This document shows, in pieces, positions 25,168 to 36,917 of a DNA stretch of 64,000 bases. The notes under the pieces were generated by a model. The model saw nothing but the letters and a program-made list of their open reading frames with translations, was not told the origin of the DNA and did not search any database. The stretch's first letter is position 1, and each line of letters starts with the position of its first letter. The stretch spans positions 62,001 through 126,000 of the forward strand of contig JASAND010019857.1 of assembly GCA_030248195.1 (NCBI GenBank). Reading direction: 5' to 3'. This stretch comes from Trissonchulus latispiculum (lineage: Eukaryota; Nematoda; Enoplea; Enoplida; Ironidae). Made by a program: the position numbers and the translations under genes.

Positions 25168-25202
25168 CTTCTAGAAGTTTCTAGAAACTTCTAGAAGCTT
25201 CC
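25168..25202. promoter_or_regulatory. Heat-shock element array, seven perfect pentamers
   Basis: From 25168 the sequence reads CTTCT AGAAG TTTCT AGAAA CTTCT AGAAG CTTCC, which is seven contiguous alternating nTTCn/nGAAn units with no mismatch. Three units suffice for a heat-shock-factor trimer site, so this could hold more than two trimers. It lies in the 6.9-kb transposon-like insertion. I see no convincing TATA box within 60 bp on either side, so the direction of any promoter is undetermined. Confidence 0.8.
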
Positions 25203-25453
25203 TATCTTTTACACATAAAGCTCCAGGTTCTTTTTGGCCTGGAGTTCAGTTTGGGGCTCAGATTAATGATAATGGCGAAATATTGCCCCCAACTGACCAA
25301 CTTTTTGATAAATTTCGGGGACGAAACTTGGGCGAATTTTATAAAATTTTAGGTTTACACGTAAACGTAACCAAAGGGACAGGCGATTAAAACGTAATCT
25401 TGACTTGCCTAAAGATTGAAAAAAGTGAAAAACTTAGGCCGTTCTGAACGGGC

Positions 25454-25689
25454 ATGAAATAGGTAAGACTTCAATGAGTTAAGTTGAGCGAAATAATTTC
25501 CTAATTATGGTTAAAAATGGTTTATTATTCCCTTGTTTTCAGGGCCCTCACTTTTAATTTTGATTTGAACTATGAAATAGGTAAGACTTCAATGAGTTAA
25601 GTTGAGCGAAATAATTTCCTAATTATGGTTAAAAATGGTTTATTATTCCCTTGTTTTCAGGGCCCTCACTTTTAATTTTGATTTGAACT
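25454..25689. repeat. Direct duplication, 118 bp x 2
   Basis: ATGAAATAGGTAAGACTTCA starts at 25454 and again at 25572. The two 118-bp units appear identical by eye through TTGATTTGAACT, which indicates a recent duplication. Confidence 0.95.
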
Positions 25690-27180
25690 TTTGGCCGAAA
25701 ACAAGGGACGCTGCTCGTTAGCCTTAGCAACAATTGCTTCTTGTTGCTGGAAACTCCTTGTCCTCACTTGACCGAGGACAAGGAGACAAATAAAACGAAA
25801 AAGGTGAAAAATATGCACATAATAATTCCTACGTATTTTCTAGCTAAACAAAAGTTATATCAATAAATTCTACGTACTTAACTACCTAAGTTTAGTTTAT
25901 TTCTTTTTAGTTTAATTTATTTTGGGGCAATTAGGCCCCCTCCAAACCATTAAAATTGGAGAAAAGTGTGTACTAACTCTCTTTTCGAGAGGCAAATCTT
26001 CTGCTGGACTGAGGCCAGCCTAAAGTTCAGGTGAGGACAGCCTCACGTGTAGGGAGGAATGAATGGCCGCAGTAATAAGAGTTTACTACTACGGTGTCTG
26101 GGAGGCAGACAGCTTCCCAGACAATTGGACTGGACTTAACACAAAGGTTGTCTAAGTCTAAAGTTAACACAAACCTTTTAAAGAGACCAAAATTACGAAA
26201 TAGACAACATTTTTACTAAAACATTTTCGATCATAACTTTCTCAATTTTGGGAGTTAGAAAATAAAATTGACATTTTCGGAATCAGCGAAGAATTGCCTT
26301 TCGAATGAACCTAGTCATGTCTCCATGTAAAATTTCGACCATTACGTAATTATTACCTAATTAACACTAATTAATCCTAATTAACACTAATTAACTCTTA
26401 TTGTTACTAATTTAACGTAACTAACATCAAAAATAGAAAATAAAAGCTAAATGACATTAAATAGAACTACCTACGCTTAAATATAATTACCTACGCAAAT
26501 TTAGCTACATATTACTGGTAATTAATACTAACTCCGCATAATAGCTACTATATACTAATGAACCATCTTCATATGACTACTCTTGATATGACTAAGCTTG
26601 ATTATAAACTAAAGTTGTTGGTTGGTACTAAAGAGAAATTAAATATTTTCTTCGGTCACATTAAAGACTTTTCCTTTCATCTTTCGGTGATTGACAATAG
26701 GTCATTAACTGCTTGATAATAGGGTTCTAGTGAAAAGGCACCAGCTTTTCATTATGTACAGATACTTGGGATTTCTTTTATTAACTACCTTGAAACAGAG
26801 GTAATGAGATTCTAATGAAAAGGCACCAGCTTTTCATAAGGAAAAATACTAAGAGACTTCTACTACAAACTACCTAACTAACTAATAAGTGTATCAAGTT
26901 ATAATATTGTTCTTTCAGTGTCGGTAGCACTCCTGACCCTATAATGCGAATTTAACTAGTCTTCCCTTATAGTTTATGATGAATTCGGTATATTTTAGAG
27001 ATTGGCAACCCTGTTCTTAGATATGTAGATACAAATACGGCTTGGACGTTCATTCATACAAAATACAATTATAAACTTGGGCCACTTTCTGAGATCTTCT
27101 TTGGCATTTTCGAATGACAATTGATCAAATCCTTCTTTTTGGATTGATTCTCCAAAACTTGACTTTTCGTTTAACTAATT
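25690..27180. other. Noncoding A/T-rich interior, continued
   Basis: No exon is seen. CTAATGAAAAGGCACCAGCTTTTCAT-like text occurs twice (near 26730 and 26813), and ATTAACAC/ATTAATCC units cluster near 26360. CAGGGTTGCCAA in inverted orientation near 27008 mirrors the left side of the insertion. Confidence 0.45.
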
Positions 27181-27187
27181 CCATTAC

Positions 27188-27790
27188 ATATTGCAGAGTG
27201 CAGCTTCTAGTTTGGTGTAATTGTGTTGAGTGACGGATTTTTGGTCAATTTTTAATGTCAGGATTAATTTTTGAAAATCAAGCGTATTTGGTCCATGAAA
27301 AACATGACCTACAGTACTCTTTTGCTTGTCTGATGAACGTTTGGCAAAAGTTACGAAAATGGCCAATAGATACCTGCACTCTGCGGATAAAAACACGACT
27401 TAGGAAAGTATTTGCAAGTTTCTATCAACTATAGTAAGCTCAAAAAATTTGGCCAAAGCAGCAAAGTTTGGTAAAAATGGCCATTTTTCATAATTTTCAC
27501 ATTCTTTTGATAATTTCTCACTCATAATGTGGTAAAAAATCACCAAACTTGGCAGATTAATATATTCATGTCTGTTACATAATGTAGCCAAAACAAATGC
27601 GTCAATATTGACTGCTGTGGCGGTGGCGGCACGTTTGGCGTTTATAGGTAAAAATGCCTACTTTTAAATTTTTCCAAATGTGACCGGCTACTCTACACCT
27701 ACTGAACCGATCACTGGCTGGGTATCTACTTTAAAGCAAACTAGAAAACTAAAGACAGTCTTTTAATAAACAAAAATTATTCGATACAAA
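27188..27790. repeat. Segmental duplication, copy 1, last block
   Basis: It matches 37288-37790: TATTGCAGAGTGCAGCTTCT, then TTTGGCAAAAGTTACGAAAA, then GACTGCTGTGGC in order. The match fades after TTTTTCCAAAT near 27680. Confidence 0.85.
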
Positions 27791-28407
27791 AGTTGCGATT
27801 ACAGAGTGTGAAAGAAGTTTCAATAGTGTGTGCGGGGTATGCAGGTGTGCATGTGGGTCTGCGGTGTGCTTGTGTGTATGCGTCGTCTGTGTGTGTATGC
27901 GTCTTCGACTTCAACTTCAGTTGCAGTGCAAGTTGTCTTCTACTTCGTCCTGCTGCCTTAGAGCAGCCTATGTAGCTTCAGCTACCGTAATCCACCGCAG
28001 CACTGGCTGCCTTGATTATATTCTAGCTACAGAGTTGTGCCAAAATGGGTTTTATACATCTTCACATATAGCAGGTGCCGCGGATAGTCATTCAGGGGTA
28101 ACCTTGGATTTGCCCCCCCCCCCGGCAATTTACCGAGCATGTGCAAAGGGTGGCCGCCGTCGAGCGCTGCCACGGGGCCTTCATTGCGGTTGAAGTAATG
28201 GACGTACTGATAGCCTTGGAGAATACCTCTGTAGCGCAATTGATGGAAGGCCCGTTGAATACGGCACAGGAAACGGTGTAAACCGTACCAACAGCATACT
28301 CTTCTTATCAACTGGCTACCCGACAAGTAATTGTCGGGGGTTCTGCACGCAATAGATAACGCGCCTTGCTGTCAGGAGCCAGGCCGGGGAAGCCTCGCCA
28401 AAACAGT
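27791..28407 (-). pseudogene. TG-rich DNA and a possible retroelement pol remnant
   Basis: 27820-27905 is imperfect (TG)n/TGTGTATGCG. On the minus strand, 28027-28326 reads YGLHRF, IQRAFHQLRYRG and NRNEGPVAALDG, which loosely recalls the end of a Gypsy-type reverse transcriptase (GL..APATFQR ... EEHL.AL). Frame breaks would be needed. I give this assignment low weight. Confidence 0.3.
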
Positions 28408-28919
28408 TGTAGTTGTTGTAGATCCAACCTACCTAGGCTTACCAACTAACCTAGCTACCATTATAACAGAAGACTGTTAATTAAAGATTTAATAAGAAGC
28501 ATACATACAAACGTGGGCGTAAGCCCGAACAGACAATCAATCCAAACACACAAGACATACAACCAACAAACAAACTAACTAACACTAAGGTGGACTTACC
28601 AGTATAGCATAGGGGAGCGTAAACGTACCCAAGCGGTGAACTGAGGCAAGCCTGTAAAGGCAGCCTTTCTAGACGAAAGCAAACACCAGACTGAATAGAC
28701 TGAGAGAAATTTGAAGAGACCCCCCAGGTAGGCGGGGCTTAGGAAGACATACAGCGCCACCAACAATAACAGTCAGCGAATGGCTGACAGACACGTATGA
28801 CATTCCCAATCAATACAGGCAGGTAAGCTGCCAACAAAAGCAGACAACACAACACGGAAGTTAAGACAGAAACACGGAAATAACTAGGGGATAATTTGCA
28901 TATTCATCCCTACACTACA
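28408..28919 (-). repeat. Candidate 3' LTR of the Gypsy-type element
   Basis: Read on the minus strand it begins TGTAGTGTAGGG directly after a GGGGAGA purine tract and ends CAACAACTACA, giving TGTAG...CTACA ends. Its partner LTR is not in the window. The right limit could instead be 28417. Confidence 0.55.
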
Positions 28920-31900
28920 TCTCCCCAGGGTTCACAGGACGAGCTCCTGCGAGGGTACCATGATAATATAAAAATATAACCATAATAATATAACTGTACT
29001 GGTCAAACACCACGAAAATACGACAACAAGACAGAGTGATTAACACATACTGATCCTTTGATCAGTAACAATACAAAGAGGAGATTCTGGTAACAGAACC
29101 TGTATGAAGTGAGAAAATAACTAGAAAAATGTTGATATTAATATGGCCAATGGCCTGAAGAACCAAAAAGAATAAGTAAATACATGTTGGAAAAAGTAGA
29201 ACTCAATGGGTGAAGAGAGAAGTAATTCTCTCCTTAGGAAGTAGTAATCAAACGGTAATGGTAAAGTAATTTACCTTAAGTGTGGTATGGTAAGCATACC
29301 AAAATAATAAGTTGGAGTGAACCAGAAGGTCTGGAGTATCCTTTCCATTCCACTGGTTCACGGTAAAAGGGAAGTAGAAAAGAAATTAATAGAAAATGAA
29401 AAAGTACAAATAATTTGTGACCAATATTACCGTTAGGGACCTGTCCTAGGGGGAAAACCAAACCCCAATCCCAGAGGTATTTACTAATTCTTTATATAAA
29501 AATTTAAAATAATTTTGACCAAGGTACAAGCCAAACGCTTGATCAGAAGAAATAACAGACTAATATATACCTGCAACCAAGATGCATCTAACATATACAT
29601 ACTATTATAAAAACACACAAAATGACTAATGTAATAGACCTATATATGGAAAGCAAATAGCAAAAATACAGTGGCGTAAGGCCAATGCAAAGCATTAGAT
29701 TAGCAATACATTACATTCAAACATTCGTACCATACAGAACAGAAGTAAGCTGAAAATAACCTTATTAAATGCACTTATAATAAATCACAGAATGATTAAA
29801 CAACCGTACGTACGAAACTGCCAAAAGAAACAAACATTAATTGCAAATACAGTTAATTCGAAAAATACAAAACGACAGAAATAATATTAGGAACATAAAA
29901 TATTAATAGAAAACATAAAGAATTTCTGATGTACTACCACAATTACCACAGATTACCAGGCTACTACAAAGTGGCAATTAAACAGTCAAGATGGTAAAGT
30001 AGATCAGATTAAATAAATAGAACGGGTGGCGTCATAGATGTCACACCCCACTGGCTATGTTGATCCACAAATGAATATAAATTGTTCAAAGTTCCAGGTG
30101 GTATACGGTCATTATGGTAAATGGATAAAAGTCAGAGTCCTTGGAAATTATGATTAGGCCATCCAGATATTACCACCATAAAGGCTTCATAGCTATTGGG
30201 TGTAAACCCACCAAGGCTAGCAATACTCAACCATGTTGTTCGGAGAGGTTCAGAAATGCACAGGATTTGGGTTGTAGAAAACAACAGTTTGTGTTAAATG
30301 AAGACCACTGGCTGACCACTGACCAAGGATCAGAGTTGGACCTGTGAATGATAAATAAGTTGTTCTGGCATTGGACAAATGAAGTCGGCAAGCGGAAGTA
30401 ATTCCACTATATTCAAGACCCGAGGTAACTCAGGCAGTTTTCTTCTTGATCTGGATAACCTCATCCGATTAAAGAAGGGATCCTTCTATTGTGCCAGCCC
30501 AAGAATTTGGCCGGCCAGGCCAAATTACAGATGGATTCGATGGTGAAGGACAGACAGTCTCTGACGATTAATTGAAAGACCATATACCATAAACCGATAG
30601 ATTGTGGATCGCAAAGATGGAATAATAGAAACCCAAAAGTCTTAAGATTGGGAGTCATAGCCCTCTTTGTCCGTAGAAGCTATGGTTTTCTCCAGGTAAG
30701 GTGGTAGATGCCAAGAGTTGTGCGGTCCATTGAGTTGTTGACGACCGTCTTAGAATAGAAGTAGATAGATCTACGTCGCTTAAAGATGATAACGCTGCAG
30801 AAAACATATAAAGGCAAACCAGAAATGGCCGGCTGCAGAAATTGAGATCATCCGTCATTGGATCTACGCCTGATCGCAAACGTGCCACCAGCGTCAATGA
30901 AGCGACGGAAGTAGACGCCTAGTGACACGAGCCCCGTCGCCCTGATCAGATAGTACGATCCTGATCTCCATAGCAGTCCATGGCGGAGGTTCAGAGGCCT
31001 TTTTTGGTAACGGGTTTGTGAAGCACTGGTTCGTTGATCGTAAAACCTGGCGACGACAATGCGAAATACGGCAATGATCAGAGATCGCGTGGTGCATTAA
31101 CGCTGTGATCCATGCCATCAGGCAGCCTCAAGTCACCCGAATGTCCTGGAAGCATAAGGGTAAATGACGATTTGAGGAATCTTCAGGATCTGTGGCGTAA
31201 GCCTGATCGTTGCCACAACTTCGCCGATCAGCTTTATAGAAGCAGGTGACCGTGTTTTTGTCGCCAAGCCCTTGCGATCGGTTGAACAAAGCTGGTTGGC
31301 TGTATTGCTGGCCTTCCTGCCGCAAAGCGCGAAGTTGAGTCAATCGCCATCGATTAGAACCAGTGTTTCGCTTCACCCACAGTGTCGCTTCTTCATTTAT
31401 CGTCGAAATGACTTCTTCAGGATACCCCGCTGCACCTGAGAAGAAAGCTATGCTACAACGGAAGATGTCGACATCACTTCCGGAGCTTCTAGCTGAATTC
31501 AAGTTTTCCGGCGTTTCCAACCAAGTCAGAGTAACCAGTAACCATCACTGGTCGCTTAGTACACAAGTCACGCTTGGCAGTAATAGTCTCAGATGAACCC
31601 AGCCTCGACCGGAGTTAAGGATTGACCAATGTTCGATGGGCCAGGTTGAGGGCCCTGGCTCCCCTGGTCCGGCTCAGTTCCGTCACCGGCTGTTAGTGTA
31701 AACCGTTCAGCCTCTGAAACTGGTCCAGCCAAAGGAGTCGGGAGGTCCGGATACTCCCGAAGGCTTAGTAGCGGCGGAAGTCGCATCGAATCGGCGTCAA
31801 TGTTAATCGTTCGCTACAGAGATTCGTTGAACATCAGCCACAAACGAATTGCCAAGTCAGTGAAACGTAACAGTCACTAACCAGCAGAGGCAACCACACT

Positions 31901-33232
31901 CGCTGAAGAGGTCAGTCGCCACGGCGTAACAATACACCGGCTGGAGTCTCATAGGCGAAAGGCCTGTCAATTCATGTCGCGAAATCCTGACCAGGCGGGA
32001 AATCCGATTAATTTTTCGGATCAGCCGGATTGTGACAAGGCCCAATGCTCCAGCTTCATTCCGTCGAAGGTTGCTATTTGGCAAGGCGGCTAACGCTGAT
32101 TTACCAAATCAAGCAGAGTGAAGAAAATGCTGCATGGAACTTGATACCAGAAGTCAGGTTCCAATAAGTCAGAGACCACCAGTTGAAGAAGTAGTACCAT
32201 GGTTGATCAGTCCAGGGACTACCTCAGCTTCTTACGATAGGTGATCTCTTCAAACAGATCTCCAATTTTTGAATCTTGGACATTTTCTTCAGCACGCCAC
32301 ACGGGTTTAGCCGAATATGGCGCATACCTGATGGGATAATCCCGCTAACATCATGCTTCACCAACATGATAGGCTCGCAGTGGATAGGGCTTGCCTCCTG
32401 CCCCTTCTAAGTGCGTTCTTCATATAAGAATCATCCACGTAAGTGCAGCTGGTTGGCTTCTCATAGAAGAGACGAATGAGATTTCCATCTATTGGTCTGA
32501 TTCCCACTGAGCGGTGGAAGGGCGTCCGCTATATCCACTGTGCTCGAATCAACCACATGTCTCAATCCATCTGGCCAACATCTGCCTTCATCCCGAAAAT
32601 CGGCTGGATGCGCCGTTCTATTCAATTGCTGAAGAAGCCAAATCGTTAGCTGCAAATACCATCCACTGAAGAGACCAAATGCCGTGAACACCTTTGACCA
32701 GAATTTGCACATACCTTATATGCGCGGATATAATCAGCGAGCTGCTGCGCCAAATTAACCAACATGGCGAAGAACCAGGCTCGCTTATGTGGCAAAGCGG
32801 CTGCGATGACCACCAGCCACAGTGCCCAAATAAGCTTCATCTAGGACAATTCCACGGGTGGCTTCCGGCACCACAACGACCCAAATTGCCTGCCTCGTCG
32901 ACGGCCCCGTACGTCCCAAGCCACCGAAAAAAACAGTCCATCATGGATGATGCTGGGCCGGAGTACATTTAAGCATTCCGCCAAGTGGTCGTCCTCCGGC
33001 AGAACATTCCGTTCTTTTAGGTCGAGCAGGAACTGAAGTTCGGGGTCAGTCCTACCCACGTTTCCAGTTAGCGGTTGACATACTTCCATGCGACAGACGG
33101 TGCTCACAAACGGAGGATACGCACGAAGTGAGATCCTAATACAGCTCCGTTGGACCAACTGTCGACTGACGCTCCGCGGCAGCATCGTTCCAGCCAGGGT
33201 GGTACCGTATGACAAAGTCATCCCTGCAACTG

Positions 33233-33604
33233 GTGCACAATATAACCCAATTGTGCGGTCGCACAGTCCCGAAAACGGACTCATCGCTGAAAAGGTCTAT
33301 CACCGCCCTTACATCCGCCGAATGAAAAGAATCGCTGCTGAAACTTTTGAAACGCCCGCGGCGTAATTCGAAACGAATGTCTCGCTCAACCGCTCAAACC
33401 GGAATCGATTTTACGCAAGTGCACAATATAACCCAATTGTGCGGTCGCACAGTCCCGAAAACGGACTCATCGCTGAAAAGGTCTATCACCACCCTTACAT
33501 CCGCCGAATGAAAAGAATCGCTGCTGAAACTTTTGAAACGCCCGCGGCGTAATTCGAAACGAATGTCTCGCTCAACCGCTCAAACCGGAATCGATTTTAC
33601 GCCG
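33233..33604. repeat. Direct duplication, 186 bp x 2, in the dead Gypsy pol
   Basis: GTGCACAATATAACCC starts at 33233 and at 33419. The units are nearly identical through GGAATCGATTTTACGC. The duplication arose in the already decaying pol region. Confidence 0.93.
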
Positions 33605-34497
33605 AAAATATATCATCCGGAGGGGACCAGCTTCGCCACAGCTGTAAACTTGCCCGTATCCACCGATACGCCCTCGCTGCCAATGATATGCCCCAAGGGA
33701 CTTTTGGTTGGTCCAACCGCCCGTTAACGCAGAGCTTCGGGACGCGTTAAAAAGCATGCCCAAGTCCTCGACTTATCGGGCTACGGTGTGAGTACTGCGT
33801 CGATATAGATGGGCAAGTAGACAAGATGATTGACGACATTCTGAAGGATAGCTGGGAATTGCGTAGTTCAAATGTCATCGCATTCGAAGGAACCAGAGCC
33901 CATAAGAATGAACGCATCTTCAATTTCTTTGCCGACGAGGGTGCAAAGAAATCGTCATGGGCTGATATTGGCTCGCATACCAGCTTCAAACGAATATGCT
34001 TCTCGACCACAGCCAAACGCTGGGTCGTACGAATAGACGGATCTACGCACGCTGATAATTTTCACCAGTTGGCTGAAGTTTGAGTGATAGCAGGTGGACT
34101 GATCCCGATATCCGGAATCGACCACAAACGTCCAAGGATCGAAAAGTAAATATTCTGGTTGTTGTTTTCAGCTTCAGAATCACCAACGCTTAACGAAATC
34201 GTCGATTTGCTCAATCCCGTACGGCTTCTCTCCGTTGGTCGGCCGGTACGCGGCGTGGAAATCGTCCGCACTACCCCACGGAGTGGTTGCCCGAAGCATC
34301 CCCGCGATAACGTTGTCAGTGCCTAAACGGCGTTGGACCATAGCTGGTGTTGTGGTTACCGAATCAATGGCGAAATGCCTGAGAAAAAGACCGAGCGGTT
34401 ACGACGTCCACCTCTTCCAGTCATAATTGGCTATCAGTGGCCCACACCACCGCCAATGGACCACAACGAACGAATCGGTAGGTGGCCGAAGAGCTGG

Positions 34498-34982
34498 CTG
34501 AGATGATTTGGGGGTGGGGGGGACCCCTCCCCCCAAATTTGGGGGTGGGGGGGACCCCTCCCCCCAAATGGAGGGGTCGCCGACCCCCCCCTAAAAATTT
34601 TTTCCAACCCCTCCCCCCAAATCGATTTTTTCAGACCCCTCCCCCTAAAAATTTTCAAAGCCCTACCTAAATTTTTAAAAATTTTTGAAAAATTTTTAGC
34701 TAAAAAATCGAAATTTTTTAAAAAAATTCCAAAAATGAGCAAAAAATTGCTAGAATTCGCTTAATTAAGCTAAAAATCGTTAAAAATAGCGGTAAATTGA
34801 GAAAATTTTTCAATTTTTTAACGAAAAACCAATTTTTCGCCGACCCCCCCCCCTCGAAAATTTTTCTTACCCCTCCCCCCAAATCGACTTTTCGCGACCC
34901 CCCCTCCCCCTTTTTTCGCCAAACCCCCTCCCTACTTTTTTCTGAACCCCCACCCCCACTTTTTTCGCCAGCCACACCTATG
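34498..34982. mobile_element. G-run-rich hAT-like miniature element, left end unclear
   Basis: The right end CAGCCACACCTATG is the family terminus (CATAGGTGTGGCTG inverted). The interior has repeated [22 protein letters not shown] runs and C runs. No matching left terminus or octamer was found, so it is probably truncated where it abuts the Gypsy remnant. Confidence 0.65.
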
Positions 34983-35925
34983 CCCTCAAAGACTGTATAT
35001 ATAGCATTTCTAAGCGAAAAAAATTTAAATTTTTGATAGTTTTATTTAATAATTGTATCATAAAAATCGTAGTTGTATAGGCAGTTTTCCAGTTTCCACG
35101 ACCTCCATATCTTCTGAAAAGTCAGAATGGATCCCCCCTCCCCCTCCACCTCCCGTCCCGTTCAATTCCATTCGCGGCATCCCCCAACCCAGAAACGAGT
35201 TTGGAACCAACCCAAAAAGCCAAACAAGATTTGCAAAATTTGTATTATTAAAAATCTCTGGTTACTTCCATTGTTAAATAGAATTTAAATAAGGCATATC
35301 GATTTTCTTGCAGTAGTGACTTAAAAAAAAGAAATTTCAATCGATTTGAAAATTGGTTAATATTGCAGATCTCATCTACCACTTCAGCCGGACCTCCAGA
35401 TTTAGAGTCGGGCTTGTCAGCTTCAGATGAGCGGACGGAAAACAATCTTCAAATTATACCACCACCACGAAGTTGGCACTTGAAGCTAAACGTTTCTACA
35501 AGTATATGTACATTTATGCATTAGTTCTATATCTACAATTACAGCATGCAAAATCAGTTGTATCCATCACAGAATTAGAGCAGTATTGAATGGAAAGCGA
35601 ATAAAATGAACATTATTGTTTTTACAATCGTTGAGCTCTTTGCAAGGGTTAAGTTCGTATCTTGTCTGCGTATAGCGTATCGAGCCTCAGCTAGTACAGC
35701 TGTTATGGGTGTGGCTGGATAATGAACTTTTTGCCTTGCTTCTACCAGCAAAACTATTTCGAATGGTTATGTCAGTAAAACCAGAAACGATCTCGCGGTT
35801 CAAAACCGGCCATTTTGGTGGAATTATTTTATTCTAAATTACTGCCACATGTTCAAGACTAGATTTCTTTTTATTCGATGGAAACATAGTCCCATTGCAC
35901 ATTTTACCCACGCCTATTAGTTTAA
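34983..35925. repeat. Segmental duplication, copy 2, first block
   Basis: It aligns by eye with 16990-17182 plus 19136-19920, with no hAT insert between. It is noncoding. Confidence 0.88.
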
Positions 35926-36917
35926 GGTGGCGAGGCGATTCCCTTTGGTCACGTAAAGTTTGCACCACCATTACTCATTCATTACTGGAGTTAAGAAGCC
36001 ATTTTTATATCAAAATGCAGATTGACATTTCCTGTTTTTAATGCATACCATGAAACTAATGTTGCTTTTCTAAAATATTTTAAACACATTTTAGAAGAAG
36101 TATAATCTTCCAGATATTTTGCAGTCTCAAGTAAATTTTTTCGCGACACATCGGTTATATCATTCGATACCTCCATCAAATAGCTGGGGACGATTTTTTA
36201 TTTATTGTGAAATCGCTCTTCGTTACAGAGAAGTAAGCTGTAATGTGTGCGTAACCTGTATTTTGCCTACTTTTCCCAAATTTGTCAAGCGATTACTTTA
36301 GCTAGAAGGCAGAAATCGGGGCAACTAAAAAACGCCACTGGGCATATTTGTGCAGAACACATCTGTTAAGTAACGGCCCTCCAGATTGCATGGTGAATGC
36401 TCCACAATCTTTGGAAAAAAATTGGTCGTGTTATTGCAAAAACTACATTTTTTTATGATAGCAACCTACGGAATAGCTGTTGGAAGACGACCATGCGTCG
36501 GATAATTTGCTCCTATTATGAGACCTTCAGATCGACGCCCTTAGTTTGATTTTACGGCTTGCATAGTTTAAGAAATGATGGATTATTTTATTTCTGCAAA
36601 AATGACAAGTTTTCGACGCCAAAACAAGAAAATCGGTTATATCTCACGGTAGACAAAAGTTAGAACGTTGCTTTAAAAAGCAAAAATGTGACGGTCAATG
36701 AGATCTTTCGAATGAATATATATAGTCGTAACTGCATTGCTGTTGTCAAACTTTCAGAAATTGGGGAAAACCGCCCTGACTGGAAATCTCGAATTTTTGA
36801 ATCGGGATTGCGCGGAGGGTGCTAGAACGCTAAAAGAATGTATTTCGGAAAGTTTCGTTAAAGCTCATCTTGATTTACGCGGCCAACCAACAATATGTGC
36901 CCAAAGGAATCACTACC
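35926..36917. mobile_element. TTAA-site miniature element, copy A
   Basis: This 992-bp insert has ends GGTGGCGAGGCGATTCCC and the near complement GGAATCACTACC. It is flanked by TTAA (35922-35925) and GTAA (36918-36921, one substitution). Copy 1 of the segment has a single TTAA at 19917-19920 instead. TTAA duplication points to piggyBac-like transposition (Kolobok also uses TTAA). It is noncoding. Confidence 0.88.

Larger units (their letters stand above)
20296..27187. mobile_element. 6.9-kb insertion with TGTAATG inverted ends
   Basis: Copy 2 of the segment, near 37288, lacks this block. The insert is flanked by ATATT on both sides (20291-20295 and 27188-27192). Its ends are TGTAATG and CATTAC(A). 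Similarity continues inward in inverted orientation, with CAGGGTTGCCAA near 20857 and its complement near 27008. No long terminal direct repeats and no transposase or integrase frame are seen. TGTnR-type ends with a 4-bp (TATT) duplication would fit a Ginger-like element, and TG...CA ends would fit an LTR element; neither is proved. The interior holds tandem repeats, a hairpin and a heat-shock-element array. Confidence 0.75.
28408..34440 (-). mobile_element. Decayed Gypsy-type LTR retrotransposon, 3' half
   Basis: Minus strand, broken by many stops and shifts. Order along the element: start of reverse transcriptase (MLRATTPWGS, about 34310), catalytic region with IYIDAVLTP where Y-hydrophobic-DD is expected (about 33790), thumb LGHIIGSEGVSVD (about 33690), RNase H region with an internal duplication, pre-integrase linker (DPELQFLLDL, LPEDDHLAE, about 33030), integrase zinc-finger remnant (VCANSGQRC, about 32705), integrase core remnants, and a GPY/F-like C-terminus (LIRKINRI, LVRISR, about 32010). 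Then come a long unknown tail, the purine tract CCTGGGGAGA, and an LTR at 28408-28919. The 5' half is missing at 34440. It cannot be active. Confidence 0.8.

Noticed and set aside
28027..28326. Intact 99-residue minus-strand gene
   Set aside because: The similarity to a reverse transcriptase is weak and needs frame breaks. Kept only as a low-confidence retroelement remnant.
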